A DNA stretch of 64,000 nucleotides from Selaginella tamariscina (lineage: Eukaryota > Streptophyta > Lycopodiopsida > Selaginellales > Selaginellaceae): positions 26,001 through 90,000 of the forward strand of contig PUQB01000464.1 in NCBI GenBank assembly GCA_003024785.1. Direction: 5' to 3'. The translations under genes were made by a program, and so were the position numbers. Shown here in pieces: positions 1 through 11,775 of the stretch; position 1 is the first letter of the stretch; each line of letters begins with the position of its first letter. The notes beneath the pieces were generated by a model. The model did no database searches. It saw only the letters and a program-made list of their open reading frames with translations, and was not told the DNA's origin.

Positions 1-44
1 GAAATATTAACTATCTCCTAATGGATTGTTTTTAACATTTTCAG

Positions 45-1023
45 GAGAAACAGAGAAGGGACCAGCACGCCGACAGTAGAAAGAGACTTAGAGAAGGTAA
101 GAATCCGTACGACTGTATGCACACGTATGCTGTATATGTTATCCATAATAGTTACATAACATAATCTGTACAGGATGTTGACTTGGCTGCGAAGTTAGAT
201 GAGTGCCATCGTGCATACTTACAATTGGTGAGCAGCTGCAATCATTAAGTGTTCATCTTTAAGCGTGTCGAAGAACAACTCCTTCACATCCCCAACAGTA
301 GAGCCTGCAACTTCGGAGGAAAGCATTAATACAGTAAAACCTCCCAAAGAAGAACCAGAAGAAGGTAACTTGTTAAGTATACACATGCAAGAGATTAGTT
401 TTCGTGGTGTGTGTGTGTGTATGCACGCGTGCGCATTTTGGTCTTAATTATCATATTTAAGATACTCGTCATTTAGCATTTAGACACCTTTCCTTTTCAC
501 ATATATATGGATGTTTAACCCTCACACACAAACTTAGAAGAAACTTAACTGAGCAAGCTTTCTCTCTCTCTCTCTCACACACACACAAAATATATGGAAA
601 CCATCTTTATATAGACATGTTCTCCTTTCACAATCACTCTTACATATATATCGCATATATAACAGGACATGGATGTATAGATTAGTATATAACATACATA
701 TTGTTTTCAATACAGTATACACACGTAAAGTAGACCCACCTGAGACACCGGAAACACATACACCTGTGGCGGAGGCAGCATCACAAGAAAATGTGGAAAA
801 TGGGGACTCCGCAAAGATCTTTGTGCCGAGTGTACCACTCGAGGGACGGCCACGTTCAAAGTCTGCTTCTCCTGCGAAGCCCAAGATAAGCAAGACGGCA
901 TCTGGATCGTCGGATCTGTCAAAGTCTTTCGACCTGGGATCTTCACCGTCCGAGAAACCTTCTTCTTCTTCGGCATTCAGCAGGTTCTTCCGTGGGAAAA
1001 GCAGCAGCCACCACCACTCTTAG
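45..1023 (+). CDS. 3' end of an unrecognised multi-exon gene (partial)
   Basis: Exons read as 45-96, 174-227, about 250-364 and 716-1023. Clear donor/acceptor pairs flank exons one and two (gtaaga; ...tacag). The third exon ends at gtaact, and the last opens after ...aatacag in matching phase. The C-terminal tail is rich in Ser, Pro, Glu and Lys (KPPKEEPEE, then PPETPETHTP, PRSKSASPAKPK) and ends in SRFFRGKSSSHHHS, so it looks disordered and basic. The gene begins outside the window and I do not recognise the family. The junction between 227 and 265 is not satisfactory: an intron there would be under 40 nt and out of phase. Either a base is missing near 230-248 or the segment is continuous with an indel. 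The gene converges on the RAD51D gene 425 bp away. Confidence 0.5.
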
Positions 1024-1109
1024 GTACATAAACTTGTGCATATGTGTGTATGTGTACATATATACACAGACGAGATACATATTCAATATATTGCATTTTC
1101 CACAGATAC

Positions 1110-1292
1110 ATGAAGTTAATGATATGTATCCATAGCGATGTGTATGTAGACACAGACACACACACACGTCATGAAGTTAATGATATGTATCCATAGCGAT
1201 GTGTATGAAGACACAGACACACACACACGTCATGAAGTTAATGATATGTATCCATAGCGATGTGTATGTAGAGACACACACACAGACACACA
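1110..1292. repeat. 61-bp tandem repeat, three copies
   Basis: The segment starting atgaagttaatgatatg recurs at 1110, 1171 and 1232, a period of 61 bp. Each unit ends in a CA-rich tract. It lies between the stop of the upstream gene and the last exon of the convergent RAD51D gene. Confidence 0.9.
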
Positions 1293-1448
1293 CGTGTGTC
1301 TGTGTATTGCTTATAGAAATACATTTATGAATATCTGTAGGTTTTCATACGTACAGTCACCAACATTTCCATATAGATATCTAAAGTTAATATATTATTT
1401 ATGCTAAACTTCCTGTATTGGTGACATGCACCATGAAGTACATGGATT

Positions 1449-3791
1449 TTATAACGCACACACACGCTTATGGGATATGAAAAATATGTATGTACATGAG
1501 TGTGTGTTGACTGATCTTTTCATCATCATAGTTAACGGGTTATGGGGGATTTGGAGGAATACTTTCCATTGTGACGCCTGTGCTGGTGTGTGTGTAAATT
1601 GATGCAACCGGGCCTTGTGTGTTGAAGGTATTGTAATTTTATGAAATGTAATGCACTTAACACTAAAAGCATGTGTATATACACACACATAATGACTATG
1701 TATGTATTATATTGCACATGCACATTGTGCCTGTTGTAAATATACACAGAACCGTTCATTTACACAATTATGTACAATGTGTTGTAATTCCATGTGTGTG
1801 TGAGAGAGAGAGAGAGAGAACTTCAATACAAAGTCGTAAAATGGACTCAGATATTACTATGCTTGTTAAAGAAAGGATATATCTTAACATTTTATCCTCT
1901 GTCAAAAGAGAAGCTTGCCTGCGTGCTACAAGCCTGACAATTACAATAAATAATGCCATAATAGTGTACACAACATACATGTATACATATATTTAGTATA
2001 GATTGGGGGGATGTGTATACAGACATATTCATACACTATATATAGATAAGACACGTACACAGAGACATACCATTGACGTGTGTTTCACCAATGTAGCAGT
2101 ACATGAATTATTTTCATGATTCTTATCGAGAAAAAGCCGTACATGAGGTACGACTTTCCAACTCTCTCCCAAAGCTGGCTTTAATTCTTCATCCTCAGTA
2201 GCAACTGTATTGTTTGTAATCTGCATACATAAGGGGTGTGTGTGTGTGTGTGTGTGTTTGTTATAATCACCTGCATGTGCATATATATAAATGTATAGAT
2301 TTACCAGGACGGGGATATTGTTGTCAATCGCAATCTTTTTCAAGACTTGAGATACAGAGATCATCAAAGCATGGCCTACAGAAAAGAAGCTCTAAATAAA
2401 TATACAAAAGCACATACGTTTATATGTGTACTATATATAATATACGGTGTATGTACAATATATAAATACGGAAACATATACAGACCTTGAACAGTGCTGT
2501 CACCCATTATTGGAGAAAGAACAGATGCTGGACTGTCTACGATAACCAGCCTCATACTCTCCTGATGCGATCTGTAAAATATATACAAAAACTAAATCAT
2601 TAAACATACAATACATGTGTGTGTGTGTGTGTGTGTGTGATATTGAAGACGCTGTCCAGATGTATATATATATATATGATATATATATGTATATATATCT
2701 AAGAAAAACCTCATTTTCCCATATATGCTGTGAAGAATGTCTAGAAGACGATGCACGTCATATGCTCTGTAGCAGAATATCCTTTGCAGCGCCTCTTTCA
2801 CGTCATCCTGTTTACAGTTCGTCCTGGTAAATACGTATACACATACATATATTATATAGCATACATATGTGTGTATGTGTGTGAATCTTACTTGCACGTT
2901 TTCAGTACAAGCATTTGTTCCAGTTATTATATGAAAAATACGCTCCGGTGAAAACGAAGCAGAAGTGTCAATGTAAACCACGGCATGTTTGTGTTTGTAA
3001 GCTACGCTGGCCGCGGCATGTAGACATATCTAAAAACAAAAAGAAACCAGTAATCAACAAAAGGCACTATGTATATGCCCATCCCCCCTCCAAAGACTAG
3101 CGCACATATTTGGCCTTGTGTGTGTGCGTGCGCGTGTGTTACACAGACGAGATAATACGTCTTGTATGTGTGTGTGGTAGGCAGGATATATACATGCATA
3201 CACGTGTATATGTATACATACTTGAGTCTTTCCAGAAGATGACGCTCCAACGACTTCAGTAATAGTTCCATCCCTCAATCCCCTCGCAGCAGAATGTCCA
3301 AGCTGCATATTAGAATTCAATCGAAGTCACACACACACACACACCACACACAGAGTATATACATTTATGATCATACACCTCTGGAAGCCTGTGCTTAAGT
3401 ACTCAGCCTTGAGAAATTTATCAAGGATATCCACTCCACTCTCCCACGGTCTGTGGCATTTCTCCAAATAGCCAAACAGCTCTGATAAGACCTGTTATAT
3501 ATATGTATATATATGTGTGTGTGTGAGTGTAGATGCGTGTGTAATGTATGGTGTGTAATATATATAGACATACATACATTATAGCAATTACCTCTTGGAT
3601 TTGTGCATCCTCTGAGTGCACTAGATCTTGAGTCATGAAATCTTCTACTGAAAACACATAATAATGTATTTGACGCATGTTTTACACACACACGCACACG
3701 GACAATCACCTGTGAAGATTTGATTACTTGCTAGGAAGTGCAGGACATCCGGAGTGAGCGATGCGAGGCCGAGCGCCTCCAATGGCGCCAT
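1449..3791 (-). CDS. RAD51D: DNA repair protein RAD51D-like (RAD51 paralog), one frameshift
   Basis: Ten exons, transcribed right to left: 3710-3791, 3592-3647, 3379-3491, 3222-3302, 2892-3029, 2710-2807, 2486-2571, 2305-2375, 2071-2220, 1449-1577. All have GT-AG borders and compatible phases except one. The start MAPLEALGLASLTPDVL fits the N-terminal domain, followed by VEDFMTQDLV as in RAD51D proteins. The Walker A motif is GASSSGKTQ (exon 4). Walker B is LVIVDSPASV (exon 7), followed by IPVLITNNTV. About 335 residues, normal for the family. Family knowledge: it acts in the BCDX2 complex in homologous recombination repair. Oddity: exon 3 to exon 4 splicing gives STGFQ|SLDILLRG in the expected frame, then a stop. 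The frame that encodes Walker A is offset by one base at the C4 run 3280-3283, so one base is missing there. This could be an assembly indel or a real lesion. The last exon is the least certain. Confidence 0.88.
1672..3560. repeat. TG/CA and TA microsatellites filling RAD51D introns
   Basis: Nearly every RAD51D intron holds a TG/CA or TA run, for example 2237-2258, 2616-2640, 2667-2700, 3331-3352 and 3499-3527. The introns are short (mostly 60-190 nt) and contain little other sequence. The same run types flank the upstream gene, including a CT/CA tract at 560-586. Confidence 0.85.
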
Positions 3792-5203
3792 GAATCGTCA
3801 AGCCCTAACCCTGAACACATATTCGAGTAATATTCTCATATTACATACTATATAACTAAAATTTATTTTCCCTTTCATTGGAATGAAATAGAGTGAAGTT
3901 TATTAGTAGATTATTATAAATATTATAATAGGCAAATATGAGTAAAATGCCATAAATCTCTAAATAACTATATTGTACTTTGGAATTAAATAAAATATTA
4001 TATCTAATTACAAATAATTATTTACATCACGTTCCGGAAATAAGATCCTTACGCATATATGAGTTTAAGTAATGTTTTGGTTTCAAATTACATATAATTA
4101 AAAACTATAGATACATAATCTAAGGATATATTATATTTATTTAGCATGTGATTCAAACGGTGTGCGTGTGCGTGTGTGTGTGCGCGCGCGTGCATGCGTG
4201 TGTGAGAACATGCATACCTAACACAAACAGTAAGAGCATGTATATATGTTATACACCCTATTTTTTAGTTAACCCTTGGGCTAAACATAAATCTAAATTA
4301 AATTTACAGAAATGCTTTAAATCAAATGAATTAATTAAATCCATGAGCTAAATAAATTTAATGAATGATTAATTTATTTTTAAAATATTATCTAAACATA
4401 AATGGATCACTACTTCAGTTAAAATTAATAAATAAATGAATTAAATGAATTTAAATGAGTATCCCATTTATATATAATATTATTTAAATATTACTTGATC
4501 AAAGGGCTCAGGAGTTCACTTTCTAACGTGGTATGCAGCGTTTGCATGCACATTGAGGGTTGTTTTTTGAAAAATAATATCATATAAGGTATGAGAGGTG
4601 TATAAAATTGAATTTAGGAGTGTACAATGTTTAGGGTACCATACTGAGTGGTCATAAATGAATTTCTTGAAATTTATGTAATTCAAGAGGACTTTGGTCA
4701 TTGAATAAGGATATTACATATTAAATCTCCTTATACTTATGTTAATGTGGGAGTAATTGGTTTTCTATATTTTCTGAGTTTATTATCAAGTTTATATCAT
4801 TACTAATTTGACCTTTAAGGATGGATTGAATAATTTTGGTCATAATTTATGAATGGAGTCTTGAATGACCAGGTTGTAGCATTTTTCATTTGTAACAAGT
4901 CAGTAATTTATCAATCATTATATTGTTTTTTCCATATTCAACCTTTAAAAGGTTGTATATAACATGGTGTTATCATGGTCGAGGTAAAGAACAAAGTATG
5001 AATGAAATCTTTTTAACGAGAATAAAATAATAAAAAATATATTAAATAAATAGTATTATATAAAAATATAAATATATATAAATTATATAAAATAAATATA
5101 TAATAAATAGTATATATATAAATCGTCAAATTCTAGGTAAGAATTAAAATAAAATCTGTTATATCGAATATGTGCTTGAAGAATTACTCATTTTTGTATT
5201 CAG
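3792..5203. other. AT-rich intergenic region
   Basis: There is no supportable gene here. It contains a mixed TG/CG alternating tract at about 4158-4203, which could favour Z-DNA, and AT-only stretches at 4330-4500 and 5010-5130. About 90 bp near 4965-5060 (tcatggtcgaggtaaagaac...) recurs in diverged form near 11062-11150, so a short dispersed repeat is present. Confidence 0.6.
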
Positions 5204-8185
5204 ATGTGGAATTGAGGTGACATTAAAGACGAGAGCAGGAGAGAATGGGCAGGGGATTCTGGAATCAACTTGGCCATATTTCAAACTAAACGGGAAGCGC
5301 ATTGGAACAATTATGGTTGCTGTCAAACTAACCTCTGTCACATCGCATGGACAAGCAAAACAATGGAAAGTGGGTGTGCTAGTCAAGCATCCAAAGCATG
5401 CTGAACCCAGATTGAACGATGCTCGACACATATGCCTTGTTCCATCCAATGTCACGTTCTCGGATCCAGAGGTCGCAGTTACAACATTAATTTCGGGTGG
5501 TTGTCGACTTGTGGATAATGACGTTCACGTGTTCACTAATGATGTTGACCGTGGAGTTCTTCTTCAACTCAACGAAAGCCCATCTATGGAGGGGATCCAA
5601 TTGATGTCTACTTCGAAGATCTTCAGACTCATCGAGTAGTGTATTCTCAGAGAATTGCTTCACAATACAGAAAATCCACAAGTGGAGCAATCGTCCCTCT
5701 TCACATTGAAGAAGAACACAGCGACATCATAAGGAGATTGAGAGGGTGGCTTGGTCTCAGGTTCTTTACAGATCACGTTCAATTTGCTTAGAAATTTCGG
5801 GAGCTGGAAGAGTGTGCCGAGAACATTAGAACAGCATCAATCGGGGATCACACATGTTGATTCGGATCGTAGAAGAAAATCATCAGTCGTTTTGTCAGCT
5901 GCACCTGTGGCATCCCATGCTGCAATAAGCCACAAGGAAATGATGTTGGATGATAGGATTTACGAGTGTAGGGTTAAGTATTGCAGCGTCAACCCAAACT
6001 TCAATTACAGGCCACTCAACAGGAACGTGTAGCTGAGCTCATGGAGAAGATGAAGGACGACAATTCTTACACCGTTCCACATAATGCTGTTTTGTGCCAT
6101 ACTACGAGAGAAACAAAGGCGCTGACAAAGTGTGGATCACAACACCGGAACAAATGAGAAGATTCAGACGGAGAATAGAAAATCAATTAAGTACTACATC
6201 ATTAGTGGCCAGCACACAATAACGGCAGCCCAACGACTTCTCGATGAACACAACAAAGGAACGATGGCAACAAAACTTTCCAGCATACCCGTGAGAAGCT
6301 GACGAAAAGATCGGTTTTTAGCAAGCCGAATCTCACAATCGAGCAGTACCATAAGTTATCGGCGGAATGGGACGCTGCAGACACCAACCACTACAACAGC
6401 AAAATATGGGAGAAGTTCAAACACACGCGAGCCGTGTGGGAATCTCTTCAGCGACCACAAAGAGCTACTGCAGGGAATACACAATCTGCGGATACCGGGT
6501 AAGCAAATTGTTTGGGCGGGATTTATCTCGCCGGTATATTAATCTGTCTTTTTTTCAGAGAGTTGAAGAAATTGTAGCAGTTGATTTTGCCCAGGTGGGC
6601 GGGAAGGAAACATCCTTTTTGATTTTCTTGTCCCAAGGATAGGATCTTTGCCAAATGGTTGGGGATTATGGAATCCTTTGCAAAAGGAACACTGAAGAAG
6701 AAGCAGACAAGTGAAGGGAGCCCTCAGAGAAGTCTGCAAAGAAACCCAGTAAGACGCCGAAGGCTAAGTCTGTTCAATCTACAAAGGATGTAGACAACGA
6801 TTTCAAGCTCACATGGTTGAAGCCTTTAAATGGAACAACGATGGAGGAGATGGAAGTCTTGGCTGATTTGGTGATTGATGGCAAACTACAGATTAACAAC
6901 AGCAGCCCCACTCTCCTTTTCATCTCAAGGCAATGGAGTTGAAGACGGTCAGGCATTCAAGGAGTGGTTGGGAATACACTGCCACAAACTGGGTTGGACC
7001 TCGCTTCAACATACGAAGAGGTCAGCAAATATTTGCATGTGACAAACGATGATATGCTTGTCGAATGGGTGAATCAATCGGAAGATCTGGGCAAGAATCT
7101 ATTGCACGCCAACGCCAAAAAGGAGAACATTGCGATGACGCCTTCTCTTATGGCAGTCCTTCAGCAGCGGAGAACCGAGTTGAACCTTATAAAGGAGGAT
7201 GCTACGAATCACGACAAGCCCTACAGATGTTTGTTGTTGGATTCGGAGACTTTATGGGGTAACATCACTGCTTGTAGGAAACCGTTTCAATTGTTCGTGA
7301 TGGATCGGCGGGTGTCAAAAAATCCTTCGACAGACAGGACATAGAGGATTTGGTGGAGAAACTTAGCCGTGCAAGCATGTACAAAGAAGGTATTTATTAT
7401 TGAATTCATGCTTGCACTCTCTTGACTGATATCTACGTTTTCAGGTATTTATTTCTTGATTCTTGCTCATGTCACCGATACTTTTCCTTCGCCTTTGCCA
7501 AGAAGAATAAACATCGTTGGACAGGATTTTATATGAATGATGCTGATCCGAAGTGCATTGATACGGTTGTTCACTTGGTTGTTAGGAATGCGCCAAACAA
7601 TTTCAAACTTCCAAATGACTGGCCAGGCATCTGTTTGCACTCCAACGGCCCTGAACCTCCATCCGATACACCGATAGCTGAGAGTGACGTATTCGGCAAT
7701 GTACGTTATCCAAACATTACAAGTCAAGCGGCACGGAGCATCGTCAACTTGATCAGGGGTCCTCACAGTGATGCGTGGGTTTTTACTACTGCACTAGGGG
7801 GTCCGTCTTGAAGGAGTGTTACCTTCGGCATACATGTGTTTTGCCGTTGAAAAGGATAAGACCATGGTTGAGGACCTGAACAAGTGGATAGAGAGGTTCT
7901 CAACTGACTACCCCAACGAATCCATAAGAGTATTTGAGAAAGTTCCCTCCAGAAGTGCGATAGCTCTGAAGACGAATCTGGTTCAATGTCGGAGTCTGAG
8001 GACTTCAATCAGATATTAGACCGGAAGTTATCTCGAGGAGTACAGAACATTCACACTCCATTACCCATGGAAACATCAATAGAAGATAGAAGATCTGAAC
8101 CATCTCACAAGCGGCTTAGACCTTCTTCGCCTCACTCAGAAGGTAATAGCGAAGAAGAATTGTTAATGAAGTTCTTAGAGTGACG
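5204..8185 (+). pseudogene. ParB-like / DNA N4/N6-methylase-like gene, broken by frameshifts
   Basis: The first exon opens after tgtattcag at 5204 and encodes about 145 residues I do not recognise (KRIGTIMVAVKLTSV, WKVGVLVKHPKHAEPRL). The frame then changes near 5595 and continues (VYFEDLQTHRVVYSQRI). At 6013-6230 the text QERVAELMEKMKDDNSYTV, then YYIISGQHTITAAQRLLDEH, matches the layout of ParB/Spo0J-type domains (the GQH...AA box). Further on come KPNLTIEQYHKLSAEWD and a basic Ser/Lys linker. At 7690-7900 the text VRYPNITSQAARSIVNLI, FTTALGGPS and YMCFAVEKDKTMVEDLNKW matches the C-terminal part of N4/N6 DNA methylases (the F-x-G-x-G SAM loop, then the acidic-residue strand). The tail is acidic and ends MKFLE. 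Putative introns: 6499-6558 and 7390-7445. I see no clear DPPY/NPPY catalytic motif. ParB followed by methylase is a known bacterial and phage order, which supports the reading. At least four frame changes are needed, so this is a pseudogene or poorly corrected sequence. Confidence 0.45.
6515..6532. repeat. degenerate copy of the 18-bp GGCGGGATTAATCCCGCC palindrome
   Basis: GGCGGGATTTATCTCGCC matches 16 of 18 bases of the palindrome arrayed at 61.1-61.7 kb. It lies in the middle of a predicted 60-nt intron (6499-6558) of the ParB/methylase-like gene. Confidence 0.6.
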
Positions 8186-8441
8186 AATAGTTGTAAATGA
8201 GTGTAACATAAGGCATTTTTGTATATTTCGTTTATATTTGTACAGAAAATAAATTCTCAAGGATTAATGAAGCTTTTAGTTCAAACATGGGTCACACATT
8301 AACAAGGTAAATAATATACCTTGATAATTTAAGGTCAGCTAATTATCATTTTGCAGATGTAATGAAATTGAGAACATGGATTTTCAGCATTGCATGAGGT
8401 AAGAGAGGGGTTTGGCGAAATTTCTTGTGCCACATGTCAGA

Positions 8442-9315
8442 ATGACAGAGTTCATGCAGGAAATGGATAATAATGCAGCTCAAAACATCGTTACCATGGG
8501 GGCCACTTCAGTTTTTTCATCATCATTTTTATTGGCTTCAGTTCCGAAATCAATTTCTTCAGCATGCAATATCTGAATCTTGTAAGGATGATGTACAATT
8601 AAATGATGAAGGGATAGGCAACGAATATAGTGGCAACGATAAATGTGAAAGGGAGCAAACAAGTGATTTGCAAAGTATTCAAGAGGCAACGCTATCCATG
8701 TTACTCATGGCCATATTGTGTTGTTGGATGTCAATGGTGTTCTGCTTCATCGACAAAGGCCCGAGGATAGAAAAAAGAAATCAAACAAGGAGATTTCATT
8801 CCTTGTCATGGTAAATTTCGATATGATATTATTTTTCGTCCAGGGTTGGATCGTCTCTTTCAAAAGCTTAAGGAGATGGGTGCGCTTGTGGGGATTTGGT
8901 CATGCATGCAGATTCATAACTTAACACCGCTGTTGAATTTGCTTAAGAAACATTGTAGTGTTGCAGAAGAGGTGATTCGTAAAGATTGGATTTTTGACCA
9001 GTATGTTATAAACCTCTCGAATTTCACAATATAAGAAAGGAAAGCAAGCCATACTTCTTCAAGAATGAAAGAATAATTGGGACTCATGGGGAGATCAGTC
9101 GCTTAAGGATAATGAAGAACACATATCTTAGTGTAGACGACTCTCCTCAGAAGGCTATGCTCAACCAAAACATTGCTTGTATTCATCCAATCACTTTCGA
9201 TCCATATTCTGATACTGATATCATGGATGAGCTAGTGAACTACTTGGATACGTGCCTCAGAAAGAAGAATCTCGAAAATTTTGTGAGCAGTATCCACCGT
9301 ATCAACATTTCCTGA
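8442..9315 (+). CDS. FCP1/NIF-like HAD-superfamily phosphatase, frameshifted
   Basis: A plausible start is the ATG at 8442 (MTEFMQEMDNNAAQ). Signature blocks follow: HIVLLDVNGVLLH (HAD motif I with D-x-N-G in place of D-x-D-G, a variant common in plant FCP1-like proteins), IIFRPGLDRLF, GALVGIWSCMQIHNLTPLL (motif II region), and YLSVDDSPQKAMLNQN (motif IV). It ends NFVSSIHRINIS at 9315. Intron-like gaps fall near 9003-9035. Family knowledge: these enzymes dephosphorylate protein substrates such as RNA polymerase II CTD-type targets, but the target here is unknown. Frame changes occur near 8570 (ISSACNI/ISESCKDD), before HGHIVLL, and at the A6 run 8771-8776, where one extra A would restore KEIKQGDFIPCHGKF. 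The upstream acidic segment (VQLNDEGIGNEYSGND) is probably part of the protein. Confidence 0.65.
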
Positions 9316-9615
9316 AGCTTTTCTTTCTCGTGATTTTGAATTTTATAAAATGAAGCAACCGGGCGCTTTATAATATTATTCTTAAGGAACGTCATTTTTA
9401 GATGAGCCTTTATGCAGACCTGTCTTATCACATCTTATGTATTAACAAGGATGGCAACTCCCAATTGCATTCGTGAGAGTGTTAGGTGGTGGCAACAACA
9501 TCAAGATATTGACCAAAATGATTTGATTAATCCGGAGAGTGATGATTTAGACAAAATGAGGAGATTTCTCTGTATGATAAAGAAAGATATTTATAAAAAA
9601 TTAACATGTTGATAA

Positions 9616-9937
9616 GGAAATGATTTCATTTGTAATTATGTTTGATAGTATTTTTTTAATATTAAACTATTTTTAGAAAATAATAATATTTAAAGATATT
9701 TTAGGAATATTCCTTACTAAGTAAGGTTATTGAAGGATTAATTAATTAATTAATTAATATTTAAGGCTTAATTACATATTAATTAAAATTAATTAATAAT
9801 TAAAACTTAAGTATTAATTAGTAATTTATTTTATATTCCCATTTTCACGTATCATGCCCACTTTAATTACAACGTGCATTTAACTATATAAATTTATAAA
9901 AAGTTATGGAAGATTGATTATATTATATAGGATTTTG

Positions 9938-9997
<60 letters not shown>

Positions 9998-11500
9998 TCT
10001 AGTATAAAATTTTAATTAATGTTATATTTAAATATTAATATTTTAGTAACAACATCAATATTTATATAATGTACCTCTTATGCGCTTCCTTAATTTATAT
10101 ATTAGGCCCATATAATCATAAATATAATATATTATATAACTTAATACCTTCTATTTTATAATGTTATTAATTTTTGGTCCATGAATGCTATAATTTATTA
10201 AAGGGTCGATTATAAAATAAAATATTCTAAAGGATATTTTGTCTTCAAACATATATTCTAAAGAATATTCCTTTAATATTAGAATATGCTAATTAAATAA
10301 CTAAAATTGCTAATTATTAAGAAATGCGACTATAAACATGTCCATTTCAGTTACAACATGCATAATGGTGAGTTTTTCTTCAACAAAGGTGCAAACCAAG
10401 CGATGAGTAGTAGTCCAATTAGACCCACCTTTGAACGATCATCTGCATAGCAATTGGGATTCATCTAGATGACCAAGCAAATTTTGGTTCATAAACCTAC
10501 GAAACTAGGATCTTGTGCCGTCGAATCGTTATGGCAGAATAACCTTAAGTCTTGTGATGGTGTAAAGGAACCTTGAAGGCTTGCCTTGTAATAACTGGAT
10601 CTGCTACATGAATTTGACCACTTGTTACATTAGTTTTTAACCTTCCTGATCTTGCCATTCCTTGATCCATATAAGTTCATGTTTTTCTATCATCAATCAT
10701 TAGTTTTCACTTGTTAGCCACTAGTTCTCTTCTTGCAAACTTTTCAACATGTGTGCACAATCTATTAAGTGAGTAATTCTTGCCCTAAGATGCATTCCCA
10801 GTGCTTGGAGTTCATATCATATTCCAGTCCGTAGTCAGGGTCATTCAAGAGCATCATCCCCACCTTGTTACCCCGACGACAAGTGACTGTTTCGACGTAG
10901 TTTTGCCGGAAGGTACTTGTGCAGTTAATAAGGAAGGTCCATATTGAATTTAAGTACGGAATTGCATAGGAGTTCTATTTCATATTATAACTTTACAAAC
11001 ACATTTGATTATTCTAGTGCAACTAAATCGTGACTAATGTGAAATAAATTTTGATTTAAACAGTCATGGTTGAGGCTAATAACAAAGTATGAATAAAATC
11101 CTTTAACAAGAAGAAGAAAAGAGAAAAGTATACTAATTGAATAATATTATAAGAGATCATTAGTATAAATATAAATCTGAACTTTTGGTTTTAGATTTAA
11201 ATTTGAACTTCTGATTTTAGATTTGAATTTAGACTTCATTTGAACTTAGAATTTGAACTTAGTTTTATATTTAAATTTAAACCACTGATTCTAGATTTGA
11301 ATATGAACCATTAGTTTCTTATCTTAGAATATTCTAAAAAAAATATTTTAATATTGGCATATACTAACATTAACATCAACTTAGTATATTTTAATTGTTC
11401 ATATCAAGTGCAATCTAATGATTTTGGAATTGAAGACATTTTTAACATGGTTCTTATCCATAAAAATTAATTGGTGATTTTTATGTCAGACTTTCATTTT
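9616..11500. other. AT-rich non-coding region
   Basis: Low-complexity DNA with an ATTA repeat (9738-9765), a TA run (about 9943-9992) and the inverted-repeat copy listed separately. 10380-10950 is closer to average composition and may be decayed transposon or intergenic sequence, but I find no coding signal. A small open frame at 9450-9612 (RESVRWWQQHQDIDQND) is not supported by anything else. Confidence 0.5.
9850..10375 (-). repeat. Inverted copy of the 57.47-57.90 kb segment
   Basis: Read on the minus strand, this AT-rich stretch matches 57470-57900 almost throughout. Shared landmarks include the block with gaatattctttagaat, the block around gaccctttaataaattatag, and ggaagagcataagaggtac. 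The two copies sit just downstream of the 3' ends of the HAD gene and of the DUF7869-like gene, in opposite orientation. Confidence 0.75.
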
Positions 11501-11662
11501 AGATGTTAAATGAGAAGTCTTTAGACTTAATGAATAAGTGGGGTCTTTTTTTCAATATTGATGCAATAATTTCGGTTGACGATGAGATTTCTAATTTTAA
11601 TTTAAAAAAAAAAAGAGTTAGAAGGATAACATGCATGATAGCCAAAACCATTTCTTCCACAT

Positions 11663-11775
11663 TAATGCCACCAGGATTAACTTTAGATGTAATAATTCTA
11701 TCTTCTAAATTTGTAATTCTATCTTCTAAGTCAAATTTAGAGCTGGTTTAAGGCTTCTAAACGCTAATTTAATAC
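11663..11775 (-). repeat. Orphan GDSL-gene promoter fragment
   Basis: It matches the upstream region of the GDSL copy at 14.8-14.95 kb: aatgccaccaggattaact, then ttagagctggtttaaggct, then gctaatttaat. There is a small internal duplication (ttctatcttctaa twice). The match stops just short of the TATA box, and no GDSL coding sequence follows. Confidence 0.8.

Noticed and set aside
9412..9612. Small gene MATPNCIRESVRWWQQ...
   Set aside because: No homology recognised, no regulatory context, and it lies downstream of the HAD gene stop. It may be an old exon, but there is no support.
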